Below are positions 1 to 7,239 of a DNA stretch of 11,159 nt, piece by piece (the stretch's first letter is position 1; every line of letters begins with the position of its first letter). The stretch is from Longimicrobiales bacterium (GTDB lineage Bacteria; Gemmatimonadota; Gemmatimonadetes; Longimicrobiales; Gaopeijiaceae). The notes below the pieces were generated by a model. That model was given only the letters and a program-made list of their open reading frames with translations. It was not told the DNA's origin and did no database searches. Where the stretch lies: contig JANQME010000183.1 of the NCBI GenBank assembly GCA_028280205.1, forward strand, positions 1-11,159. Reading direction: 5' to 3'. Made by a program: the position numbers and the translations under genes.

Positions 1-923
1 TCCGGGCTCACCGCGAGCCGTGACAGCGTGATGCGCAGATCCGAGAAGTCCGCGATCGGCTCCCAACCGGCATCGGCACCCGGGCTCGAGGCGCCGGGCG
101 CGGGGGCGGCGGCGTGGAGCACCGCGCCGCTCGCCTGCAGGAGCGTCCCGTCGGGGGCCCAGGCGTGGTCCTGGCTGCCTTCGAGCCCCGCAATGATCGG
201 CACGGGTGCGCCGCCGTCGCCGGGAAGTCGCATGATCGTCGAGTGCCCGTCGGCGTCACGCTGATCGAAGGAGATGTCGAACGAGCCCGGGATGCGCTGG
301 ATGGAGCGGCCGATGTCTCGGGCGACGATCTCCGCCCGACCGGTGCGCGTGTCCGCACGCTGGAGCGTGGCCGGATCGCCGAGCACGTACATCACGACGG
401 TGTGCTCGTCCGCCCACGCGTGGTAGCCGACCGGCGCCACGTCCTCGAGCAGGACGGCGGCGTCCGAGCCGTCCGCATCGAAGCGCCAAAGCCGCTGGGT
501 CGAATCGGCTTCGACCCGGATCGTCGAGATCCCGGTTCTGTCGGGCAGGGGCGTGGCCGAGTACTCGCTTTCGGGCGCGCTCTGCGTAACACGGGTCACG
601 CGCTCGGTGGCGAAGTCCCAGCGCCAGATGTCGGTCTGGCCCTGCTGCGCGTCGTTGGCCGTGTACCAGAGCCCCGAGCCGTCCGGCGTGAAGTGCGGCT
701 GATTGTCGTAGTCCGGCCGCTGGGTGAGGTTGACCGGGGCGCCGACGCCCGGAGGGCCGGACGACTCCCAGTGCAGGTCGGCCAGGAGGATGTCCGCGTC
801 GCGGGGCGGGACGAACGCCGTGGCCGCATCGACCACGTCCGGGGCGCCCTCGGCCTCCGGCGCGTCGTCGGTGCCCCCGCAGGCGACGAGCGCGAGCGCC
901 GCGAGCGCGCCTCCCACCCTCAC
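1..923 (-). CDS. PD40/TolB-like beta-propeller lipoprotein (C-terminus cut by window edge)
   Basis: About 307 residues are visible and the 3' end lies beyond position 1. The N-terminus reads MRVGGALAALALVAC-GGTDD. It is a very short signal peptide with a lipobox (L12-V13-A14-C15) followed by an acidic linker, so export and lipidation at Cys15 are expected. The body has repeats of the PD40/WD40-like type: QPHFTPDGSGLWYTAND, then TDIWRWDF, RLWRFDADG, DHAWAPDG and finally RLAVSPD. This type of fold forms a beta-propeller that usually binds partners or ligands; no catalytic motif is visible. The start is GTG at 923, which overlaps the upstream gene's TGA in a GTGA arrangement; a second in-frame GTG lies at 917. 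Co-transcription and translational coupling with the 653-aa membrane protein are inferred from this overlap. The last visible SPD motif resembles a final propeller repeat, so probably only a short tail is missing. The family is fairly sure, the function unknown. Confidence 0.8.
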   Translation of the reverse strand, partial: MRVGGALAALALVACGGTDDAPEAEGAPDVVDAATAFVPPRDADILLADLHWESSGPPGVGAPVNLTQRPDYDNQPHFTPDGSGLWYTANDAQQGQTDIWRWDFATERVTRVTQSAPESEYSATPLPDRTGISTIRVEADSTQRLWRFDADGSDAAVLLEDVAPVGYHAWADEHTVVMYVLGDPATLQRADTRTGRAEIVARDIGRSIQRIPGSFDISFDQRDADGHSTIMRLPGDGGAPVPIIAGLEGSQDHAWAPDGTLLQASGAVLHAAAPAPGASSPGADAGWEPIADFSDLRITLSRLAVSP

Positions 924-2881
924 GACTGCAGCGAGGCGATGAGGGATGCGCAGCTTCCCGGAGCACCGTTCGAGCCCATCACCAGGCTCAGGAAGCGGGA
1001 CAGGAAGCCTGCGAGCTCCTGTGTGTCGGATCCGACCACGCCGCTCTCGGCGAGGTCGAAAAGCGCGGCCTCGCCGGGCGTGCGGACGATCGTGCGCTCC
1101 GCGCGCCTCCGCCACTCCTCGTACGTCTCGTCTGCGCCGAAGACCATCTTGTGCAGGTTGATACAGGGTCCCAGCAGGTGGAACGTGGCGAAGTACTCCC
1201 AGCGCAGGCCCCGCAGCGCCTCCTCGTTCTCCACCAGCTCCGGTACGCCCTGCAGGAGCGCGCGGGCGTCCTCCGGGATCAGCCCGGCCCGTGCCTTCCC
1301 CGCCGCGGCGAGCGCGCCTTCGCGGGCCCATGCGAGCGCCTCGGCCTCCGCTGTGCGACCGGTCCGCGTGTAGAGGCCTTCGAGGCCGTCGGCACCCACC
1401 CGTGTGAGCTCCACTCCGATGAGGTTGTCCAGCAGAGTGGGCCCCTCGTCGATGAGCAGGAAGCCGGTCGAGATGAGCTCCCGCAGGGTTGCCTCCGCAC
1501 CCGCGGCGTCGCCCTCGTCGAGTCGAACCGCCGCGCGCGCGACCCGCCCCAGCGCGCCCGTCCGGAACGCCTGGAAGCGCGGCCACGGGAGCGCCTGGAA
1601 GGTGAGAGAGTCCGGGAACGGGGTGATCCAGCGACCGCTCACCACATCCGCGACCTCGGCCCGCGCGAGGAGGTCGAAGTTCTCGTGCGCCGGGTGTGCC
1701 GCGGCCTGATTCAGCGCCACACGCTGCTCGTCGGAGAAGTCTCCCATCGGGCGGAGCACGAGGTCGCGGGCCACGGCTTCGGAGAACGGGTCGGGGAAGT
1801 CGGGGTCCGGAAACCAGCCGGAATCGTACCACCGTTCCGGCGCCCGCTCGATCGGCTCCGGATCCCCGTCGAAGCCGACGAAGGAGAGGTTCTGCAGGGC
1901 GGCACCGGCTTCCTCCGGCAAGATCGACGGGTCCGGCTCCACGGCGTAGCGGCGGAGCACCTCGGCGCCGCCGGCCATCTCCTGTACGGCGAGGAAGGTG
2001 GGCACGGCGATCTCGGCGAGGATGGGTCCGATCGCGGTCGTGATCGCGGCCGTCATCGTGGGTCCGAATCCGAGGAGGAAGAGCGCGACGGAGGCGGTGC
2101 CGAGTAGTCGAATGCGCCCGGTTTCGCCCCGGCGACCGGGGCCGAGCGCGATCTCCTCGCCGGCCTCGTCGAGTCGGGCGTTCCACGCCTCGGACTCGGT
2201 GTGGATCCGGTTCGCGCCTTCCTGCGCCTTCCAGTCGTTCTGCAGCCCGCGCACCGTGGTGTTTTGGGTCACGATGAAAAAGCCCCCGAGCAGCGTCATC
2301 GCCGCCATCGGGCCGATGGTCACGAGCCACACACCCGACGGGGTGAGGAAGCCGCGTGCGGCCAGCAACGTCGCGACCCCGAAGCCGAAGACGAGCCAGA
2401 GCGTCGCGAGCAGGAGCAGGAGTGCCCCGCGGATCCGGGCCCGCACCACCGACCGCTGCTGGGTATCGTCCAGCGCGGCGAAGTGCCGCTTCCCCTGAAT
2501 GAGGAAGCCGGTGTCGCGACTCGAGTCGCAGGCGACCTCCAGGATCGTGTGGACCCCGTAGCCGAGCTCGGCTGCCCGCGTGGCGCGGGCGATGACCACC
2601 GACATCTGCAGGAAGGCGAAGACGACGAGCACCGTGCCGACGGCGGCGATCCCCACCCCGATCTCCCAGTTGTCCTCGAAGGGACCGAGGGAGTAGAAGG
2701 GCTGCTCCACGGCGAGTGCCCAGAGGAGCGGGATGACGAGCACGACACTCCCGGTCCAGGCGAGGCCGATCACGCGCCACAGTCCGCCCTGCAGTCGCTC
2801 GACGCCCGGAGGGGGCCACGACAGCGGGGGGAGGGACGGCCGCGGGGGTTGCGACGGCCGTGGGGGGTGCTCTGCGCTCAT
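920..2881 (-). CDS. Uncharacterised multi-spanning membrane protein with large helical C-terminal domain (653 aa)
   Basis: I do not recognise this family. The first 27 residues are rich in proline (PPRPS, PPLSWPPP) and probably cytosolic. Clear hydrophobic segments lie near residues 36-57, 74-98, 152-176 and 183-205. A further pair is likely at about 258-283 and 286-303. A polar loop at 101-150 and another at 206-257 (charged, alpha-helical looking) separate them. Residues 304-653 are soluble. They include a WYDSGWFPDPDFPDPF aromatic/proline patch at 351-366, alanine-rich helices at about 440-560 that could form a TPR-like solenoid, and a GPCINLHKMVFG motif at 571-582, with another cysteine at 644. 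The start is ATG at 2881, followed by a Ser AGC codon as in most genes here; the Shine-Dalgarno is weak (GGATCGGG). The reading frame stays open upstream but is antisense to menF and menD there. It is the first gene of a leftward unit with the lipoprotein. The gene call is firm; the function is unknown. Confidence 0.85.
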   Translation of the reverse strand: MSAEHPPRPSQPPRPSLPPLSWPPPGVERLQGGLWRVIGLAWTGSVVLVIPLLWALAVEQPFYSLGPFEDNWEIGVGIAAVGTVLVVFAFLQMSVVIARATRAAELGYGVHTILEVACDSSRDTGFLIQGKRHFAALDDTQQRSVVRARIRGALLLLLATLWLVFGFGVATLLAARGFLTPSGVWLVTIGPMAAMTLLGGFFIVTQNTTVRGLQNDWKAQEGANRIHTESEAWNARLDEAGEEIALGPGRRGETGRIRLLGTASVALFLLGFGPTMTAAITTAIGPILAEIAVPTFLAVQEMAGGAEVLRRYAVEPDPSILPEEAGAALQNLSFVGFDGDPEPIERAPERWYDSGWFPDPDFPDPFSEAVARDLVLRPMGDFSDEQRVALNQAAAHPAHENFDLLARAEVADVVSGRWITPFPDSLTFQALPWPRFQAFRTGALGRVARAAVRLDEGDAAGAEATLRELISTGFLLIDEGPTLLDNLIGVELTRVGADGLEGLYTRTGRTAEAEALAWAREGALAAAGKARAGLIPEDARALLQGVPELVENEEALRGLRWEYFATFHLLGPCINLHKMVFGADETYEEWRRRAERTIVRTPGEAALFDLAESGVVGSDTQELAGFLSRFLSLVMGSNGAPGSCASLIASLQS

Positions 2882-2920
2882 CGGAATCCCGATCCGTTCA
2901 CGAGTCACGCGCTCGTCGCC

Positions 2921-2929
2921 AAGATAGCA
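2921..2929 (-). promoter_or_regulatory. Extended -10 promoter for the leftward membrane protein/lipoprotein unit
   Basis: Read on the minus strand this is TGC directly followed by TATCTT, an extended -10 (TGn plus a four-of-six match to TATAAT). It would start transcription near 2914, about 33 bases before the ATG at 2881. No good -35 is present, as expected for an extended -10 promoter. This is a prediction from sequence only. Confidence 0.4.
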
Positions 2930-2935
2930 CAGGAG

Positions 2936-2947
2936 CGTTGCGCAACG
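2936..2947. repeat. 12-bp perfect palindrome (possible operator)
   Basis: CGTTGCGCAACG is a perfect palindrome with a TTGCGCAA core. It sits just upstream of the extended -10 of the leftward unit, in the place of a -35 spacer. A dimeric regulator bound here would be well placed to control that promoter. No regulator family is assigned. Confidence 0.4.
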
Positions 2948-3011
2948 GCGCTTTTTCTCGTGTGAGGCCGCCCCGCGGTCCCGGGTCGGGTCCGGGGAGC
3001 ACCGTCCGCCG

Positions 3012-3026
3012 TACCCGGGGTATATT
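3012..3026 (+). promoter_or_regulatory. Candidate -10 (TATATT) of the men operon with overlapping small inverted repeat
   Basis: TATATT at 3021-3026 is the most AT-rich hexamer upstream of menF and matches TATAAT at five of six positions. It would give a leader of about 70 bases before the CTG start. No convincing -35 is seen 16-18 bases upstream. The inverted repeat TACCC-G-GGGTA (3012-3022) overlaps its left edge and could be an operator half-overlapping the -10. Confidence 0.4.
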
Positions 3027-3091
3027 TTCGGGTCGAAGCCGCGGGTGCGCCGGCCGGAGCCGCGCGTCCGCTTTCGCGACCGCACCCTCAC

Positions 3092-3106
3092 AGGAAGCAC
3101 CCGCTG
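3092..3106 (+). promoter_or_regulatory. Shine-Dalgarno (AGGA) plus CTG that decide the menF start
   Basis: AGGA at 3092-3095 lies 8 bases before an in-frame CTG at 3104-3106. CTG is followed by AGC (Ser), the same second codon as in the membrane protein, menB, menA, menE and ADOP genes of this window. No ATG, GTG or TTG lies upstream of position 3230 in this frame, so CTG is the best start that keeps the full N-terminus. Confidence 0.6.
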
Positions 3107-4489
3107 AGCCCGACCGACCGTCCGCGCCTCGCGACCGTCACGGTTCCGGCGCCCGATCTGCGCCCCGAGACGTTTCTCCGACACGCCCGGGGGCATGCGC
3201 GAGGCTTCTGGGCCCGTGCCGAGCGCTGGGTGGCCCATCGAGGGGTCGCCGCGGAGCTCCGCCCTCGGGGACGTGGCGGGCTGGACCGGTACACGACCCT
3301 CTCGGCGGCCGCCCGGGACGTGGCGACCGATCCGCTCATTGCGCCGGGCGCCGCGCGTGCACCGCGCGTCCGCTTCTACGGGGGCCTCTCTTTCCGGTCG
3401 GACCACGAAGCCGGCGGGGTGTGGGCGGACTTTCCGTCCTGGCTCTTCCACCTCCCGGCGTTCGAGCTGGAAGGGGACGGGACCGGCGACGCGTGGCTCC
3501 GGGCCCGGGTGCTCGTCGCATCCGACGACGTCGAGGGTGCCTTCGCGAGGCTGCGGCGGAGCGCGGAGGGGCTGCGAGCCGAGCTGGCCGCGATCGGCCC
3601 ATCCGCCCGCCCGCCTGCGGAGCGAACCGCCCGGGCGAGGGCCACCGAGCGCTCGAGCTGGGAAGACGCGGTCGAGAGCTCCCTGGAGGCGATCCGGAGA
3701 GGAACGATCTCGAAGGCTGTCCTCGCAAGGACGCTCGACGTGGAGGCCGACGGGCCGCTCGATCCCGGCGACGTGGTGGAGTGTCTGTGGGAGGTGAATC
3801 GCGGGAGCCACGTCTTCCTCTTCGAGCCCGTGCCCGGCTCGGCGATCGTCGGGGCCGCTCCCGAGACCGTCGCCACGCTGCGGGACGGCGTCTTCCACGC
3901 GACTGCGGTGGCCGGGTCGATCCGGCGCGGATCGTCGCCGCGCGAGCAGGCCGAGCTCGCGGCCCGGCTCCTGGCCAGCGACAAGGACCGGGCGGAGCAA
4001 CGCATCGCGCTCGACGCCATGATCGCTCGCCTGGAGCGTGTGGCTCATCGGATCCGGACGGACCCGCAGCCTCACGTGCTCACCCTGGCGAGGATCCAGC
4101 ACCTCGAGACGGAGATCCGGGCGAGCGTCGGGGCCGAGATCGGCGTGCTCGACCTGCTGGGCCTTCTCCATCCGACGCCGGCGGTCTGCGGACTCCCGCG
4201 CGACGCGGCGCTCGACTTCCTCGCGGAGGAGGAGCCGTTCCAGCGCGGCTGGTACGCCGGCCCGGTCGGGTGGTTCGACGGAGAGGGCAACGGGGTCTTC
4301 GCGCCGGCGCTCCGAACCGGCGTCTCGACTCCGAGGGGATGGCGGCTCTTCGCCGGTGCGGGCATCGGCGAGGGCTCGGTACCCGAGATGGAGTGGGAGG
4401 AGACGGCCATCAAGTTCGAACCGATGCTCGAGGCGTTGCGGGGCGCCGGAGCCCGCTTCGAGGTCGGCGCGCCGGCCGGCGGGTCGTGA
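3104..4489 (+). CDS. menF: Isochorismate synthase MenF (461 aa, CTG start)
   Basis: MenF isomerises chorismate to isochorismate with Mg2+, the committed step of menaquinone synthesis. From the CTG at 3104 the protein has a variable N-terminal part and a chorismate-binding C-terminal domain. Visible marks, numbered from that start, are the SKAVLAR segment with the candidate general-base Lys204, GAAPETV (Glu254), AVAGSIRRG, LHPTPAVCGLP at about 354-364, EEEPFQRGWYAGPVG at about 375-389 and AGAGIGEGSVPEMEWEE at about 417-433, which supplies the metal-binding glutamates, then Lys437. The first conventional start, GTG 3230, falls inside the fold segment FWARAERWVAHRG and would remove 42 residues that look like real coding sequence (PDLRPETFLRHARGHARG). 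The gene opens the men operon and overlaps menD by 4 bases. Among chorismate-utilising enzymes (EntC, TrpE, PabB), the men context decides for MenF. Confidence 0.93.
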   Translation: MSPTDRPRLATVTVPAPDLRPETFLRHARGHARGFWARAERWVAHRGVAAELRPRGRGGLDRYTTLSAAARDVATDPLIAPGAARAPRVRFYGGLSFRSDHEAGGVWADFPSWLFHLPAFELEGDGTGDAWLRARVLVASDDVEGAFARLRRSAEGLRAELAAIGPSARPPAERTARARATERSSWEDAVESSLEAIRRGTISKAVLARTLDVEADGPLDPGDVVECLWEVNRGSHVFLFEPVPGSAIVGAAPETVATLRDGVFHATAVAGSIRRGSSPREQAELAARLLASDKDRAEQRIALDAMIARLERVAHRIRTDPQPHVLTLARIQHLETEIRASVGAEIGVLDLLGLLHPTPAVCGLPRDAALDFLAEEEPFQRGWYAGPVGWFDGEGNGVFAPALRTGVSTPRGWRLFAGAGIGEGSVPEMEWEETAIKFEPMLEALRGAGARFEVGAPAGGS

Positions 4490-6267
4490 CCCGCTCGGCC
4501 GTGAACACGCTTTGGGCGACCGCGCTCGTCGACGAGCTCGCGCGGGCGGGTGTGCGCGAGCTCGTGGTGGCACCGGGGTCGCGCTCCACGCCGATCGTCC
4601 TCGCGGCCGCCCGCGACGACCGATTGCGGGCGAGGGTGCACCTCGACGAGCGCTCCGCGGGCTTCTTCGCGCTCGGTGTGGGGAAGGCCACGGGCCGGCC
4701 CGCCGCGGTGGTGACCACCTCCGGGACGGCGGTGGCGAACCTGCTCCCGGCGGTCGTCGAGGCCTCGCAGGCCGGGGTCCCGCTCCTCGTGCTGAGCGCC
4801 GACCGTCCGCCCCGCCTGCGCGGGGCCGACGCCAACCAGGCGATCGAACAGCCCGGCATCTTCGGGCCGTACGTGCGTGAGTCGTTCGACCCGGGCCTGC
4901 CGGTCCTCGACGAGGCGCCGCTCCGGCACCTGCGCACGGTGGCCGCCCGGGCGGTCGCATCCGCCCTCGCGCCCCGCGCCGGCCCGGTGCACGTCAACCT
5001 GCCGTTCGACAAGCCGCTCGAGCCGGCGCCGACGCCGGACGGGTTCCTCCGCGACCACCCTCTCGCCGCACACGGCCGACCGGAGCGAGCCCCGTTCGCC
5101 ACCGTCGCGACCGGTCGGCCGCGAGCCTCGGAGGAGCAGATCGACGAGCTGGCGGAGTGGTGCGCCCCGGAGCGCGTTCCGATCCGCGGCGTGCTCGTGG
5201 CGGGTCCGACGGAGGAGGCCGAGCGGACCGGTCCGGCGGTGCTCGCCCTCGCGGTCGCGCTCGGTTGGCCGATCCTCGCCGACCCGCTGTCGGGGGCCCG
5301 GTTCGCTCCGGCGCGGGGCGCGCTGCGGGTCTCGGGGTACGACCTCTTCCTCGGAGATCCCGACGTGGGGGAGCGGCTCGCACCCGACCTCGTGCTGCGG
5401 ATCGGCGCTTCTCCCACTTCCGCATCGGTGCAGAAGTGGCTTCTTCATCACGGTGGCGTCCGCCACGTCGTCATCGACCCGACCGATCGGTGGAAGGATC
5501 ACGCCGCCGTCGCCACGCACTACCTGCGCGCCGACCCCGCGGAGGCACTCGGGCAGCTCGTCGAGCGTGTCGTCTCCGGCCCGGCCGACGGCGAGTGGAT
5601 CGAGCTGTGGCGCGCAGCCGATGAGGCTGCCCGGCGTGTGATCGCAGACACCGGAGCGGGCGAGGCCGAGGCGCACGAAGGCCGGGTGGTCGCCGACGTG
5701 GTGGATGCCCTCCCGTCGGATGCGTCGCTGGTGGTCTCGAACTCGATGCCGATCCGCGACGTCGACGCCTTCGTCGCTCCGTCGGACCGCGAGCTCCGGG
5801 TCTACGGGAACCGGGGCGCGAGCGGGATCGACGGGGTCGTCTCCACCGCCTTCGGGATCGCGTCGCAGAGCGAGCACCCGACGGTGTGCATCCTCGGCGA
5901 CGTGGCGTTCTTCCACGACCGCAACGGACTCCTCTGGAGTCGCGAGCCGGATGCGAGCGTCGTCTTCGTGCTCGTGGACAACGACGGTGGCGGGATCTTC
6001 CACTCGCTCCCCATCGCGAACCACGAGCCCGCCTTCACCCGCTTCTTCGCCACTCCGCACGGCGTGGACCCGCGTCCGGTCGTCGAGGGACACGGGATCG
6101 AATACGACGAGGTGGCGCCGAGTGCGATCGGCGCGCGCGTCGACGCGGCCCTCGCGTCCGGCCACTCCACCGTTCTGCGGGTGCGCACCGACCGTGACGC
6201 CAACCACCGGCTGCACCTGGCGTCCCGCGACTCGGCCGTACGGAGCGTGGCCGAAGCACTGGGGTAG
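4486..6267 (+). CDS. menD: 2-succinyl-5-enolpyruvyl-6-hydroxy-3-cyclohexene-1-carboxylate (SEPHCHC) synthase MenD
   Basis: MenD is a thiamine-diphosphate (ThDP) enzyme. It decarboxylates 2-oxoglutarate and adds the succinyl semialdehyde unit to isochorismate. The 593-aa protein has the full ThDP-enzyme layout. The N-terminal PYR domain contains APGSRSTP (Ser32, Arg33) and LDERSAGFFALG with Glu55, the cofactor-activating glutamate. Next come TTSGTAVANLLPAVVEA, LSADRPPRLRGADANQAIEQPGIFG and a central domain. The C-terminal PP domain has SNSMPIRDVD, YGNRGASGIDG, and the Mg-ThDP motif GDVAFFHD...VDNDGGG (Asp472 to Asn499). The length is slightly above the usual 550-580. The start is GTG at 4486, which overlaps the menF stop as GTGA and places Ser32/Arg33/Glu55 at the numbers familiar from E. 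coli MenD. The identification is secure. Confidence 0.97.
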   Translation: MTRSAVNTLWATALVDELARAGVRELVVAPGSRSTPIVLAAARDDRLRARVHLDERSAGFFALGVGKATGRPAAVVTTSGTAVANLLPAVVEASQAGVPLLVLSADRPPRLRGADANQAIEQPGIFGPYVRESFDPGLPVLDEAPLRHLRTVAARAVASALAPRAGPVHVNLPFDKPLEPAPTPDGFLRDHPLAAHGRPERAPFATVATGRPRASEEQIDELAEWCAPERVPIRGVLVAGPTEEAERTGPAVLALAVALGWPILADPLSGARFAPARGALRVSGYDLFLGDPDVGERLAPDLVLRIGASPTSASVQKWLLHHGGVRHVVIDPTDRWKDHAAVATHYLRADPAEALGQLVERVVSGPADGEWIELWRAADEAARRVIADTGAGEAEAHEGRVVADVVDALPSDASLVVSNSMPIRDVDAFVAPSDRELRVYGNRGASGIDGVVSTAFGIASQSEHPTVCILGDVAFFHDRNGLLWSREPDASVVFVLVDNDGGGIFHSLPIANHEPAFTRFFATPHGVDPRPVVEGHGIEYDEVAPSAIGARVDAALASGHSTVLRVRTDRDANHRLHLASRDSAVRSVAEALG

Positions 6268-6271
6268 CCGC

Positions 6272-6284
6272 GCCCGTCGCGGGC
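6272..6284 (+). other. Small stem-loop in the menD-menB gap
   Basis: GCCCG-TCG-CGGGC forms a 5-bp GC stem with a 3-base loop just after the menD stop. No T-run follows. A pyrimidine-rich stretch fills the rest of the 78-base gap up to menB. It could be a weak attenuator or mRNA processing/stability element, or chance in GC-rich DNA. Confidence 0.2.
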
Positions 6285-6345
6285 ACGCACTTCGCCCGCC
6301 ATTCTTCTCCCCACTCTGCCCTGATCGACCCTCTCACCGAGCGAC

Positions 6346-7185
6346 ATGAGCAAGCCCGACTGGAAGGAAGTCAAAGCGTACGAAGACATCACCTACCACA
6401 AGTGCGACGGCGTCGCGCGCATCGCCTTCGACCGGCCCGAGGTGCGCAACGCGTTCCGGCCGGACACCCTGCTGGAGATGCAGGAAGCGTTCAAGGACGC
6501 GGGCGAGGACCCCGAGATCGGCGTCGTGCTCCTCACGGGCAACGGCCCGGCGAAGGACGGGAAGTACGCGTTCTGCGCCGGGGGCGACCAGAAGGTGCGG
6601 GGCGAGGCCGGGTACGTCGGCAAGAGCGGCATCCCACGGCTGAACGTGCTGGAGCTCCAGCGCTACATCCGTTCGATGCCCAAGCCGGTCATCGCGCTCG
6701 TCGCCGGCTACGCGATTGGGGGCGGTCATGTGCTCCACGTGGTGTGCGATCTGACGATCGCCGCCGACAATGGGGTCTTCGGCCAGACCGGCCCGATCGT
6801 CGGCTCCTTCGATGGGGGCTTCGGATCGTCGTACCTGGCGCGTCACGTGGGTCAGAAGCGCGCCCGCGAGATCTGGTACCTGTGCCGGCAGTACTCGGCC
6901 GAAGAGGCGTACGAGATGGGCATGGTCAACAAGGTCGTCCCGGTCGAAGAGCTCGAGGCGGAGGGGTGGGACTGGGCGCAGGAGATCCTGCGGAAGAGCC
7001 CGCTCGCCATCCGCCTCCTCAAGAGCGCGATGAACGCGGACGTCGACGGCCAGGCCGGGCTGCAGGAGCTCGCCGGCAACGCGACGCTGCTCTTCTACAT
7101 GACCGAGCAGGGCCAGGAGGGGAAGACGGCGTATCTGGAGAAACGCCCCCCGAACTTCCGCCAGTATCCGTGGCTGCCGTGGTGA
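6346..7185 (+). CDS. menB: 1,4-dihydroxy-2-naphthoyl-CoA synthase MenB
   Basis: MenB is a crotonase-fold enzyme that cyclises o-succinylbenzoyl-CoA to 1,4-dihydroxy-2-naphthoyl-CoA. At 279 aa it is of normal length. The oxyanion-hole segments are AFCAGGDQKVRG (residues 75-86) and AGYAIGGGHVLH (120-131). The signature GQTGPIVGSFDGGFGSSYLA (146-165) carries the catalytic Ser154/Asp156 region, followed by REIWYLCRQY and the C-terminal RPPNFRQYPWLPW. Gly149 in QTGP, where the other class has Asp (QTDA in the mycobacterial enzyme), places it with type I MenB proteins that use bound bicarbonate as the catalytic base. The start is ATG at 6346; its Shine-Dalgarno is poor. The 78-base gap after menD is the largest in the operon. 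Confidence 0.97.
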   Translation: MSKPDWKEVKAYEDITYHKCDGVARIAFDRPEVRNAFRPDTLLEMQEAFKDAGEDPEIGVVLLTGNGPAKDGKYAFCAGGDQKVRGEAGYVGKSGIPRLNVLELQRYIRSMPKPVIALVAGYAIGGGHVLHVVCDLTIAADNGVFGQTGPIVGSFDGGFGSSYLARHVGQKRAREIWYLCRQYSAEEAYEMGMVNKVVPVEELEAEGWDWAQEILRKSPLAIRLLKSAMNADVDGQAGLQELAGNATLLFYMTEQGQEGKTAYLEKRPPNFRQYPWLPW

Positions 7186-7239
7186 GTCGCCTCGTCCGCT
7201 CGTCGTCGCGGTGACGGCGCGGCCCGGGGGATCCGGACG

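Noticed and set aside
256..966. Minus-strand open frame of 236 codons overlapping the lipoprotein gene
   Set aside because: Its translation is arginine-rich repeats (GRRARGARARRLRGHRRRAGG). The neighbouring frame gives a signal peptide and PD40 repeats, so that frame is the coding one.
114..1373. Plus-strand open frame of 419 codons opposite the lipoprotein and membrane protein
   Set aside because: The minus strand here carries a lipobox, propeller repeats and a coupled gene junction. The plus-strand translation has no recognisable motif.
2860..4485. Upstream extension of the menD frame through menF as one giant protein
   Set aside because: The frame is open but its translation before 4486 is low-complexity Arg/Gly/Ala. 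The MenD N-terminus fits GTG 4486 exactly by motif numbering.
2882..4960. Open reading frame continuing upstream of the 653-aa gene for about 2 kb on the minus strand
   Set aside because: It is antisense to menF and the start of menD, has Arg/Pro/Gly-rich low-complexity translation, and the real gene has a clear start at 2881 with a promoter just upstream. It is the usual mirror frame of GC-rich coding DNA.
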